Source: Bog-756 sp052143895 (GTDB lineage Bacteria; Actinomycetota; Acidimicrobiia; Acidimicrobiales; RAAP-2). From it: a DNA stretch of 64,000 nt. Of this stretch, positions 1-7,945 are shown piece after piece. The stretch is from the NCBI GenBank assembly GCA_052143895.1, contig JBKQRT010000022.1:1-64000 (forward strand), in the 5' to 3' direction. Position 1 is the stretch's first letter. Every line of letters starts with the position of its first letter. Below the pieces are notes generated by a model. It was not told the origin of the DNA, did no database searches, and saw only the letters and a program-made list of their open reading frames with translations. A program made the position numbers and the translations under genes.

Positions 1-337
1 CGGTGGCGTCCGGGTGACAACAGCGGGCCGCCAGCCGCTCCCGCGGTGACCGCTCCGAATACGGACCCGACGCGCTGACCGCGCCCTCGACGACCAGCCA
101 CAACCGGCCGGCACCGGTCACCAGGTCCACCGATCGGCAGCCGACGGCCTCGCCATGGTGGGCGAGCGACGCGCCGTCGAGCGGGCCGCCGACCGGCCCG
201 GACACCGCCTCCCACAGCGCGGCGTCCTTGGCGTGCCCGACCACGTCGAGGTCGGCCTGGCGGTCGGGCCCGGCATCCCCCAAGCGAACCCGCCGGTGGC
301 GGGTCACGACCCCGGTCACGAACCGGCACGAACACAA
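1..337 (-). CDS. Partial unidentified protein running off the left edge
   Basis: An open frame enters from the left edge on the minus strand and is closed upstream by a stop at 341-343. Candidate starts are TTG at 337 and GTG at 319, giving about 105-112 residues without a stop in the window. Nearly every third codon position is G or C (for example a run reading KDAALWEAVSGPVGG), which is the best evidence that this frame is coding rather than the overlapping plus-strand frames. I do not recognise the family. The C-terminal part is missing, so no function can be assigned. Confidence 0.45.
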   Translation of the reverse strand, partial: MCSCRFVTGVVTRHRRVRLGDAGPDRQADLDVVGHAKDAALWEAVSGPVGGPLDGASLAHHGEAVGCRSVDLVTGAGRLWLVVEGAVSASGPYSERSPRERLAARCCHPDAT

Positions 338-767
338 TCGTCAGCCCGCGCTACCGTCGGCCGGAGCGGCCTCCCGATCCGGAGCAGGAGCGACGCACGA
401 GACATGCAAAAGCGCCCGTCCCGGAAACCTCCGGGAATCAGGCGCTTTCCTGAACTTCCGTTGTTGCAGCCGGGCAGGGAAGAACAAACCCGATCAGGAA
501 TTCAGACCCCTGTCCTTGCACTGCTCCTACTTCGAGCCACGTGCCTTCCGTTCATACCGGGCCTCCCGCAAACTCCCCGGGAATCCTTCCCGCCCGAACG
601 TCTCAAGCAAAATGCCTCACCATCTCCTTGAAACCTCCTTCCGGATCCTTCCCTTGGATCCACTTACTACAACACCGCGGGGTTCCGAATTGTTCCGCGT
701 CACTGTGCAATTCCCGGTCGCTCTTGCGCAGGTTATCGTGGACGGCGCGAGACCCGTCTCCCACCGG
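338..767. other. Intergenic stretch without a recognised gene
   Basis: About 430 bases of visibly lower GC than the surroundings lie between the left-edge gene and the broken monooxygenase. I found no open frame with convincing codon bias, no tRNA cloverleaf and no rRNA-like sequence. The only clear structure is the hairpin at 408-448. Two GGATCC sites lie close together near 645-661. An unrecognised small RNA cannot be excluded. Confidence 0.4.
408..448 (-). terminator. Hairpin with nested inner stem, possible terminator
   Basis: AAAAGCGCC at 408-416 pairs with GGCGCTTT at 441-448, and an inner stem (CCCGG with CCGGG) extends it. Read on the minus strand the outer stem ends in a short T run (GGCGCTTTT). 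It lies just upstream of the left-edge gene, so it could end transcription coming from the right, or be a structured leader. The T run is only four bases, so termination is uncertain. Confidence 0.4.
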
Positions 768-1482
768 TCAGGCGCTTGGCGTCGGGATGGCGGCCGGATT
801 CGAGAACACGAGCCCGTCCTCGACCTTGGCGAAGCGGATGGCGAGGCGCCGACACGATGTGGGTCGGCGATCGCTGGAGCTTGGTGACCCGGCGGCGGCC
901 AGGGCCGGCACCAGGGTCACCGCCGTGGCCTCGCTGCCGATGACTACGATCCGCGGGCCCGCCCAGTCGAGGTCCTCGGGCCAGTGCTGGGGATGCACGA
1001 TCCGCCCGGCAAAGCAGTCCTCGTCCGCGAAGCTCGGTCGGTACCCCTCGTCATAACGGTAGTAGCCGGTGTTGCCCCACAGGAAGCCGCACGTCATCTG
1101 ATCGATCCTGCCGGTGTCTGTGTGGACGACACCGACCGTCCAGCGCGCCGCGGCCGACGACCACGAGGCGGACACGGCCCGCCGGTCGTAGCGGATGTGG
1201 CGGCCGACGCCGTGCCGGTGGGCCGTGTCCCGGATGTGGCGCAGGATCGACGGACCGTCGGCGATGGCCCTGGCGTCGAGCCAGGGCTGGCGGTGTAGCC
1301 GAGGGTGAACATGTCTGAGTCGGAACGGACCCCCGGATAGGGGAAGAGGTCCCACGTCCCACCGCTGGCGGCGCGGGCCTCGAGGTTGGCGAAGGTGACT
1401 CCCGGACGGCCGCGTTGCAGATGGCAGGCGGCACCGATCCCCGAGGTCCGGCACCGAGGACGCTCACGTCGACGTGGTCCAC
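768..1482 (-). pseudogene. Degraded Baeyer-Villiger/flavin monooxygenase
   Basis: A GTG at 1482 opens a frame with a Rossmann start (VDVSVLGAG), but the recognisable protein continues through at least three different frames. The pieces in order are GIGAACHLQR, SGGTWDLFPYPGVRSDSDMF, ILRHIRDTAHRHGVGRHIRY, then FAGRIVHPQHWP. The last matches the Baeyer-Villiger fingerprint FxGxxxHxxxWP. The second nucleotide-binding motif reads IGSEATA where the family has GSGATA. After a further shift (VTKLQRSPTHIVSAP) the similarity stops near residue 240. Intact relatives have about 490 residues, so half the gene is gone. It lies directly behind the broken CrtI-like gene and may once have been its operon partner. 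The decay is too extensive to be a single sequencing error. Confidence 0.75.
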
Positions 1483-1543
1483 GGCCAGAGCCTCGGCACG
1501 TCGGGCCGACCCCCCATCGGCCCGACCCGCGTTGCGGGCCCCG

Positions 1544-3148
1544 CTACCCCCCGGGGGTGCCCGCCGAGTCGAGCACATCGTGGCCGCAGTTGTAGCCGGG
1601 GATGAACGTGATCTCGGGGCCCCCGTGGCACCCGGCGCCACAGAGGTACAGACCGTCGATCGCCACGGGATTGTCGGCCCACCCCCGCGGCCCGGGCCGG
1701 AAGGGACCCATGAACTGTGGCTCGAGCAGTCCGTGGGTGAAATCGCCGCCGGTACATCCGAACATCAACTCGTAGGCCGAGGCCGGGTAGGTGATCTGAC
1801 GCTCGACTACGTCGGGGAAGTTCGGCGCCATGGCCGTGATCTTCGACACGATGCGATCGGCCATCTCGTCCCGCAGCCGGGAGCGCTCGGCGTTGTCGGT
1901 GCCGATCGGTGCGTAGAAGGCGAAGGTGCTGGCGGCGTGCTTGCCGGGGGCGCCAGGTCAGGATCGCGCAGCGTCGAGACGGCCAGGTTGAACGAGGGGA
2001 ACTCGGGCACCACGCCCCGGGCACAACCCTCGAAATCGAGCTGCATCTGCTCGGGGGTCCCGAAGAACGTCACGTTCCGGCGCAGGTCCCCCTCGTTCAG
2101 CATCTCGTATGGACCGGCGTACTCGGGCAGTCCAACGAGGGCGAAGTGCATCTGGAAGTAGGCGGCGCGGTGGTCGATGGCGTCGATCCGTCGGGCGAAG
2201 GCGTCGGGCAGGGTGTCACGGTCGAGCAGCTGGGTGAAGGTGGCCGTCGGGTCGAGGTTGGAGACGACGACCGGTGCCGTCACCACGGTGCCGTCCCCCA
2301 GCGCCACGCCCCGGACCCGCCTGTCCGACACGACGATGCTGGAGACCTTCTCGTGGCGGCGCAATTCGCCGCCGTGCTGCTCGAACAGCACGAGGAGGTG
2401 GGCCGACAGGGTCCTGATGCCTCCCCGGACCTTGGCCATGGTGGCCCCGGTCGGAGAGGCGAGGGCGAACGCCGGGCACAGGGCGCTCCCGGCCGAGTAG
2501 GGGCCGCGGAAGGTGGAGTTGACCGACAGGAAGGCGAGCATGCTGCGCACCTGGGCGCGGCGCTCGCGGTCGGGAAGGTACCGGTCCACGACGTCCATCA
2601 CGCTGCCGGACATGGCGGTGCGGATCGCCTCGCGCTCCTGCTCGTTGGCAGCGCAGGCCCACATCTCGTCGAGTGACTTCGGTGGCTCCGTACATCGAAC
2701 CGGCCGATCGCCCGGGCCGGTCCCTCCGCCCAGCCGGCCACCTCGGCCATCCCGAGCACGGCCTCGAGCCCGAGTGCGTCGCTCAGGTGCTCGACCAGCC
2801 GGTCGGGATCGCTGTAGAGCTGTAGAGCTGTAGAGCTGTAGAGCAGCAGTGGCGGCTGGCGCGACGGGCCCAGGGCGGCGGACTGCACCTCGGGCTCGTA
2901 GATGGGGCAGGTGTCGAAGCCGAGATCGTCGAAGATCTGGGTCGGGATCCGGAACTGGATGGAGCCGGCCAGCTCGAAGCGGTAGCCGCGCACCAACTCG
3001 TTGGTCGACGCCATGCCGCCGACGAAGTGGTTCTTCTCGAGGCACAGGACCCGCATCCCACCGCGCGCCATGACCACCGAGGCGGTGAGCCCGTTGTGGC
3101 CGGCGCCGATGACGATGGCGTCGTAGTCGGACGTCGCCGTCAGAGTAG
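1544..3148 (-). pseudogene. Frameshifted CrtI/phytoene-desaturase-like FAD oxidoreductase
   Basis: The protein begins in one frame with YDAIVIGAGHNGL, a dinucleotide-binding motif. It continues with GGMASTNE and IFDDLGFDTCPIYEPEV, which are typical of NAD(P)/FAD-dependent CrtI-type oxidoreductases. Near 2690 the frame changes (PPKSLDEMWACAANEQE follows). Near 1950 it changes again at a run of five C, after which GKHAASTFAFYAPIGTDN and the FAD-binding tail GLYLCGAGCHGGPEI follow to a stop at 1544. Re-joined, the product would be about 530 residues, the normal family length. No good start codon is visible before the Rossmann motif. An 8-bp repeat at 2811-2844 inserts eight residues. The substrate is unknown; the family covers carotenoid and other polyene or lipid oxidations. 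Confidence 0.75.
2811..2844. repeat. Four tandem copies of an 8-bp unit inside a coding region
   Basis: The unit TGTAGAGC occurs four times in succession at 2813-2844, with a partial copy (GC) in front. On the coding (minus) strand it encodes LYSSTALQLYS within the CrtI-like pseudogene. Relatives have a single short segment here, so three extra units (24 bp) appear to have been inserted in frame. Because the unit is not a multiple of three, gain or loss of one copy would shift the reading frame. Confidence 0.9.
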
Positions 3149-3211
3149 TGCAGCGCCTGGGCCGTGGACCCGACCTCTGGCCACCCCCCCGACGCAGCGG
3201 CACCGACCGGT

Positions 3212-4351
3212 TCACCCGGTGGGCCCGAACCGATCGAGGTAGTCGGCAAAGCGGTCCCGGACCGCGCTGGCCTCGAGGCCGAACTCGTCGAGCGCGAACT
3301 CGTGCACGCCGCCGGCGTTGGGAGGATGGTGGCGCGCCCACTCGCCCACCCGGGGTCGGCCGGCACCCAGGCGGATGCCGACCCGTTCGTAGGCGGCGGC
3401 GACCGCGCCCACCGGGTCGGTCTGCAGGGCGTCGAACGACACGTCGGCGAAGCGCTCCTCGCCGATCCGGCGGCGGAAGTCCATCGCCCGCCGGACGGCC
3501 TCGGCCCACAGTGCGAGTTGCTCGGCTCCCAGCTCCACGGGGTCGGACCGGTCGCTGACCCAGCTCCGGGTGTAGGCGATCAGGCTGCACACCGACCCGA
3601 GCACGGCGGCCGGGTCACGGTGAGTCCAGAGGAACCGGGCGTCGGGGTAGACGGCATGCAGGTCGTCGAGCGCCAGCATGTGGATCGGGGTCTTCAGGTG
3701 CCAGAGGTGGGGCGGGCAGTGCCACTGCAGGAGCTGGAGCACCTGCCGGTGGTAGGCGTAGGCGGGCGCCATGTCGCAGTCGACGACCCAGGACAGGTAG
3801 CTCGGCACCCGGGCCATCCCGTCGAAGTGCCCGCACCGGAACTCCATGCCGAGGAGGTCCTGGCACTCGGTGGGTCCGGTGGCTGACTGGAAGTGCAGCG
3901 ACCGCATCCTCGGGAACGCCTCGTACATGGCCTCGAGACCGGCCCGGGCCACCTCGATTCGCGGATCATCATGCTCGGTACGCCGGTCGGGTGCCGGCAC
4001 CGAATCGGAGGACTCCCACAGTCGCAACGAGCGGATCTGTGGATCGGCGGCCAGCAGGTTGCTGAGGGCCGTGGTGCCCGTTCGGGGCAGCCCGATGATG
4101 AACAGCGGGCCCTCGACCTCTTGGTCGGCGACCTCGGGATGGGATCGGAGCACGTCGACGATCCGAAGGCGGTTGGCCAGCAACATGCCGAGCCGGAGCT
4201 CGAGGATCTGCTCGCCGCCGCCGGTGAGCGACGCCTCGCCGTCAAGGGAGTCGACCAGGCGGTCCAGCCCTTCACGCCAGGTCGTTCGGCCGAAGTCCTC
4301 GAGGCCGGTCCGCTCGCACGCCGCTGCGACCAGCGCCCCGGCCTCGAGCAT
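3212..4351 (-). CDS. Sulfotransferase family protein
   Basis: This 379-residue protein has the PAPS-dependent sulfotransferase signature. The 5'-phosphosulfate loop GLPRTGTT is at about residues 87-94 and a 3'-phosphate-binding WTHRDP segment is at about 242-247. The chain is soluble, without signal peptide or membrane segments. It matches the large actinobacterial group of type 3 sulfotransferase-like proteins whose acceptors are mostly unknown. The ATG at 4351 shares one base with the stop of the upstream SDR (TGATG), indicating translational coupling. With the SDR and DUF1214 genes it forms a minus-strand operon, so the acceptor may be an alcohol made or consumed by the SDR. That last point is inference. 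Confidence 0.85.
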   Translation of the reverse strand: MLEAGALVAAACERTGLEDFGRTTWREGLDRLVDSLDGEASLTGGGEQILELRLGMLLANRLRIVDVLRSHPEVADQEVEGPLFIIGLPRTGTTALSNLLAADPQIRSLRLWESSDSVPAPDRRTEHDDPRIEVARAGLEAMYEAFPRMRSLHFQSATGPTECQDLLGMEFRCGHFDGMARVPSYLSWVVDCDMAPAYAYHRQVLQLLQWHCPPHLWHLKTPIHMLALDDLHAVYPDARFLWTHRDPAAVLGSVCSLIAYTRSWVSDRSDPVELGAEQLALWAEAVRRAMDFRRRIGEERFADVSFDALQTDPVGAVAAAYERVGIRLGAGRPRVGEWARHHPPNAGGVHEFALDEFGLEASAVRDRFADYLDRFGPTG

Positions 4352-5154
4352 CAGACGAAGTCCGAACCGCCGTCGACGTTGACGTCGGCACCGGTCACGT
4401 ACCCGTTGGTCCGCGAGGCCAGGTAGGCGGTGAGCGACGCCACCTCCTCGGGTAGTCCGGCCCGGCCGAGGTCGGCGGGCTGGTGGAAGTTGTCGGCGAT
4501 CCACGTCATGACGTCGTAGGGATCGGTGGCGTCGAGGCCCGCCTCCTCGAACACGTCGCGGAGGCCCTCGCTGAAGCTGGCCGTGACGATGGAGCCGGGG
4601 CTCACCGTGTTGACCAGGATCCCCTCGGGAGCCAGGGACTTCGACAGGTTCTTCGACACGCTGGACAGCGCGGCCTTGGACGCGGTGTAGGCCACCAGGA
4701 GGGGGCTCTGGCGTTGGGTCGAGTGGGCGGACACGTTGACGATCCGGGCCCATTCGGCGCTACGCAGGAGGGGCAGCGCGGCCCGCACGCACCGCACGGC
4801 GGCCATCACTCCGAGGTCGAAGGAGCGGTCCCAGTCGGGGTCCTCGAGCTGCTCGAACCGCCCGGCCCCCGGGCCGAGCGTGTTGACCAGCACGTTGAGC
4901 GAGCCCCACTGCCGGCCCAGGCGGGCGAACACCTCGTCGACCTGGTGCCGGTCGGTGGCGTCCACCGCCAGGCCCTCCGACCCGGGGCTCCCGGCGGCGT
5001 GCAGGGCAGCCACGGTGTCGTCCAGCGCCTCTTGTCCCCGCGCCAGCACGGCCACGCTCGCCCCCTCGGCGGCCAGTCGCTCGGCGATGGCCCGGCCCAT
5101 CCCCTTCGATCCTCCGGTGACCACCGCTCGTGCACCCTGCAGTCCGAGGTCCAT
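4351..5154 (-). CDS. Short-chain dehydrogenase/reductase
   Basis: A 267-residue classical SDR. The cofactor loop TGGSKGMG is at residues 13-20 and the catalytic pair YTASK places Tyr156 and Lys160, with a preceding serine in VNVSAHS. The structural NNAG motif is replaced by NTLG at about residue 91, a tolerated variant. It would oxidise or reduce an alcohol/ketone pair with NAD(P). It is the middle gene of an operon (DUF1214 gene, SDR, sulfotransferase) and overlaps the sulfotransferase start by one base. The exact substrate cannot be read from the sequence. Confidence 0.9.
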   Translation of the reverse strand: MDLGLQGARAVVTGGSKGMGRAIAERLAAEGASVAVLARGQEALDDTVAALHAAGSPGSEGLAVDATDRHQVDEVFARLGRQWGSLNVLVNTLGPGAGRFEQLEDPDWDRSFDLGVMAAVRCVRAALPLLRSAEWARIVNVSAHSTQRQSPLLVAYTASKAALSSVSKNLSKSLAPEGILVNTVSPGSIVTASFSEGLRDVFEEAGLDATDPYDVMTWIADNFHQPADLGRAGLPEEVASLTAYLASRTNGYVTGADVNVDGGSDFV

Positions 5155-5164
5155 GTCGGCTTCC

Positions 5165-6424
5165 TCAGCGTGGGAAGCGCCGTTGGACGGCCTCCCGCCG
5201 GGCGTCGAGCACCCGCTGTCGTTCCGGCCTGTCCACCCGGCGGGTACCCGCCGGCAGGTGTGCAGCCACCTCGGCCGCCGGCACGGCCCGGGCAGCCGGC
5301 ACCGGTGCGCGGTCGGCGCGCAACCATCGAAAGATCATCGCCCCGTGGTGGTTGCCGCCGGTGTCGAGCCAGTTGGCCACCCCGGGATCGGCGCGGCAGA
5401 CCACGGCGCGGAACACGCCGTCATCGTCGAGCGTGGCCTGGTGCCCGTTGAGACTGGACTGGCGGTTGGCGTAGTCGACGGTCTCCCACCAGAAATTGCC
5501 CAGCGACACGCTCCAGTAGAGGGCCTCGGGGGGCGTGACCTCGATGAGCAGGGCCTCGTCGTCCTGCAGGCTCCACGACCCCCAGGTGCTCACGTTCTCG
5601 GCGGCGGCGCCCATGCCCGTGAGGGCGGCCGGTGGGCGGAAGCAGTTGACCCCCTCGGCTCGGCCGGCTTCCTCCACGCCCAGCCAGAATTCGACGCTGG
5701 CCTCGAGGAACGCTCCGAGCGCCTCGATCTGGCGCCCCACGCCGGCGGCCAACGGCGGGCCAGGCGGGCCAGGCGGGCCCGGCGGGTCAGTGGTGCACTC
5801 GATGGACAGGTCGGCCGCCTCCTCGGTTGTCCAGTCGTAGAAGAACTGCCGCACCACGAGCGACGAGCTCCCGGGGGCGAGGGGCATCCAGTTGTCCGGG
5901 TGCTCCGTGGCCGACAGCACCAGCTCGAAGCGGCCGTCGGCGTCGAGGTCGAGGTCGTCGGCCACCACGTTGCCCGTGTTCTCCATGCCTCCCATGACCT
6001 GGAACCCGAGGTAGCGCACCGAGTTGCGCCGCCCGCGCACCCGGTAGGTGGCATCGGGGCGGATGGCGGCTCCGGTGTAGGCGGCGTCCGGGCAGTCCAT
6101 GCCCCACTTGAGGACGTTGTCCACGTTGGCCGGCGCGAAGCGCGGGCGGTAGGGATCCGACTCGCGGAGCGCCTCGTCGATGCCGAGGGCCAGCAGTACG
6201 AGCAGGTGCCGGTAGCCGGCCGTCCGGTCCACCGCCTCGGACGGCGCCTGGCTGGATCGGAGCACCTGGCCCGTACGGGCCAGGGAGTCGAGCATCCGCT
6301 CCCAGGACCGGCCGGTGAGCAGGTCACTGCCGTCGTCGGACCCTCGCCAGTAGGCCGACCGCACCGAACCGGGCGCCCACGCTGGTGTGTCCATAGCGTC
6401 CCATCCCCCTGGCCGGACGATCAA
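5165..6424 (-). CDS. DUF1214 domain protein with a short collagen-like insert
   Basis: The 419-residue product ends with a DUF1214-type domain (FWWETVDYANRQSSLNGHQ and GVANWLDTGGNHHG). In other bacteria this domain sits in envelope-linked proteins of unknown activity, often together with DUF1254. No signal peptide is visible. A second ATG at 6394 (MDTPAWAPG) is an equally plausible start. A run of GPP triplets around residues 215-225 comes from a 9-bp repeat at 5755-5787 and looks like a recent local expansion. The gene ends 10 bases before the SDR, so the two are co-transcribed. Its role next to a sulfotransferase is not known. Confidence 0.75.
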   Translation of the reverse strand: MIVRPGGWDAMDTPAWAPGSVRSAYWRGSDDGSDLLTGRSWERMLDSLARTGQVLRSSQAPSEAVDRTAGYRHLLVLLALGIDEALRESDPYRPRFAPANVDNVLKWGMDCPDAAYTGAAIRPDATYRVRGRRNSVRYLGFQVMGGMENTGNVVADDLDLDADGRFELVLSATEHPDNWMPLAPGSSSLVVRQFFYDWTTEEAADLSIECTTDPPGPPGPPGPPLAAGVGRQIEALGAFLEASVEFWLGVEEAGRAEGVNCFRPPAALTGMGAAAENVSTWGSWSLQDDEALLIEVTPPEALYWSVSLGNFWWETVDYANRQSSLNGHQATLDDDGVFRAVVCRADPGVANWLDTGGNHHGAMIFRWLRADRAPVPAARAVPAAEVAAHLPAGTRRVDRPERQRVLDARREAVQRRFPR

Positions 6425-6466
6425 CGACGGGTTCCTCCACCGTCTCCGACCGCCAAGCTAGTGCGG

Positions 6467-6476
6467 CCACCGGTGG
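6467..6476. promoter_or_regulatory. Perfect 10-bp palindrome in a divergent promoter region
   Basis: CCACCGGTGG lies in the roughly 95-base gap between the divergently read DUF1214 operon and the aldehyde dehydrogenase at 6521. Position and symmetry suit a regulator-binding site, but GC-rich palindromes of this length can arise by chance. Confidence 0.3.
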
Positions 6477-6520
6477 TTGGGTAGGTTCGGTGCGTCGTCG
6501 AGCAACCGAGGTGCACGCAC

Positions 6521-7909
6521 ATGGCCATCGCCACCATCAACCCAGCCACCGGTCAGACGGTGAAGGAGTTCGCCGAGTTCACCGACGAGGAGGTCGAAGA
6601 AGCACTCGGTCGGGCCGCGTCCGCGTTCCGCACCTACCGCCGGACCAGCTTCGCCGAGCGTGCCGGCTGGATGCAGCGAGCGGCCGACATCCTGGAGGGC
6701 GAGGTCGACCGCATCGGCGAGCTCATGACCACCGAGATGGGCAAGACCTTCGTCGCCGCCCGCCAGGAGGTCCTCAAGTGCGCGAAAACGTGCCGGTACT
6801 TTGCCGAGCACGCCGAGGAGTTCCTCGCCGACGAGCCGTGCGACAGCGGGGCCGTGGGGGCGGCCGCGGCCTACGCCCGCTACCAGCCCCTCGGGCCGGT
6901 GCTGGCGGTGATGCCGTGGAACTTCCCGCTCTGGCAGGCGATGCGGTTCGCGGCACCGGCGCTGATGGCAGGCAATGTGGGCCTGCTCAAGCACGCGTCG
7001 AACGTCCCCCAGACGGCGCTCTTCCTCCAGGAGCTCTTTTCGAGGGCCGGGTTTCCCGAGGGGTCGTTCCAGACGCTGCTCATCGGTTCGGGCAAGGTGG
7101 AGGCCGTCCTCCGGGACGACCGGGTGGTGGCCGTCACCCTCACCGGATCGGGTCCGGCCGGCTCGGCGGTGGCCGCCGCGGCCGGCGACGAGGTGAAGAA
7201 GTCGGTCCTCGAACTGGGCGGCAGCGATCCGTTCATCGTCCTGCCCTCCGCCGACCTGGCCAAGGCCGCCGAGGTGGCCACCACCGCCCGCTGCCTCAAC
7301 AACGGCCAGTCGTGCATCGCTGCCAAGCGGTTCATCGTCCACACCCGGGTGGCCGACGAGTTCGAGCGGCTATTCGTCGAGCAGATGGCGTCGCAGGTGG
7401 TCGGGGACCCGATGGACGAGGGTACCCACATCGGGCCCCTCTCCTCCCGACAGCAGCGGGACGACATCGTGGAGCTGGTGGAGGACGCGCTGTCCAAAGG
7501 GGCCGTCGTCAGGTGCGGCGGAACCGTCCCCGACGGCCCGGGCTGGTACTACCCGCCCACGGTGCTCACGGGCATCACGCCGGCCATGCGGATCCACACC
7601 GAGGAGGCCTTCGCCCCCGTCGCCACCCTCTATCGGGTCGACGGCATCGACGAGGCCGTCGGGCTGGCCAACAGCACCGACTTCGGCCTGGGTGCCAACG
7701 CGTGGACCGACGACGAGGCCGAGCAGGCCCGGCTCATCACCGACCTCGACGCCGGCATGGTCTTCATCAACGGGAACGTGACCTCCTACCCGGAGCTGCC
7801 TTTCGGCGGGATCAAGACCTCGGGGTACGGGCGGGAGCTCACTGCCCACGGGATCCGGGAGTTCTGCAACCTGAAGGCGGTATGGGTGGGTGCACCCAGC
7901 TGGGGGTGA
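6521..7909 (+). CDS. NAD(P)-dependent succinate-semialdehyde dehydrogenase-like aldehyde dehydrogenase
   Basis: A complete 462-residue aldehyde dehydrogenase. The catalytic glutamate lies in LELGGSDPF at residue 231 and the nucleophilic cysteine in NNGQSCIAAKRF at residue 265. This pattern and the short N-terminus resemble the Sad/GabD-type succinate-semialdehyde dehydrogenases. The reaction would be oxidation of an aldehyde (succinate semialdehyde or a related acid-aldehyde) to the acid with NAD(P). It is monocistronic, divergent from the DUF1214 operon, with a GAGG ribosome site ahead of ATG 6521. Substrate preference is inferred from overall resemblance only. Confidence 0.85.
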   Translation: MAIATINPATGQTVKEFAEFTDEEVEEALGRAASAFRTYRRTSFAERAGWMQRAADILEGEVDRIGELMTTEMGKTFVAARQEVLKCAKTCRYFAEHAEEFLADEPCDSGAVGAAAAYARYQPLGPVLAVMPWNFPLWQAMRFAAPALMAGNVGLLKHASNVPQTALFLQELFSRAGFPEGSFQTLLIGSGKVEAVLRDDRVVAVTLTGSGPAGSAVAAAAGDEVKKSVLELGGSDPFIVLPSADLAKAAEVATTARCLNNGQSCIAAKRFIVHTRVADEFERLFVEQMASQVVGDPMDEGTHIGPLSSRQQRDDIVELVEDALSKGAVVRCGGTVPDGPGWYYPPTVLTGITPAMRIHTEEAFAPVATLYRVDGIDEAVGLANSTDFGLGANAWTDDEAEQARLITDLDAGMVFINGNVTSYPELPFGGIKTSGYGRELTAHGIREFCNLKAVWVGAPSWG

Positions 7910-7945
7910 GCCGGCGTCGGTCCGGTCCGGCCCGGTCCGCCCTGG

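Noticed and set aside
338..767. Possible tRNA, tmRNA or rRNA leader in the left intergenic region
   Set aside because: No cloverleaf, CCA-end or conserved RNA segment could be found; only a hairpin is supported.
4736..6484. A 582-codon plus-strand frame opposite SDR and DUF1214 genes
   Set aside because: Composition and position are those of an antisense shadow; both minus-strand genes have diagnostic motifs.
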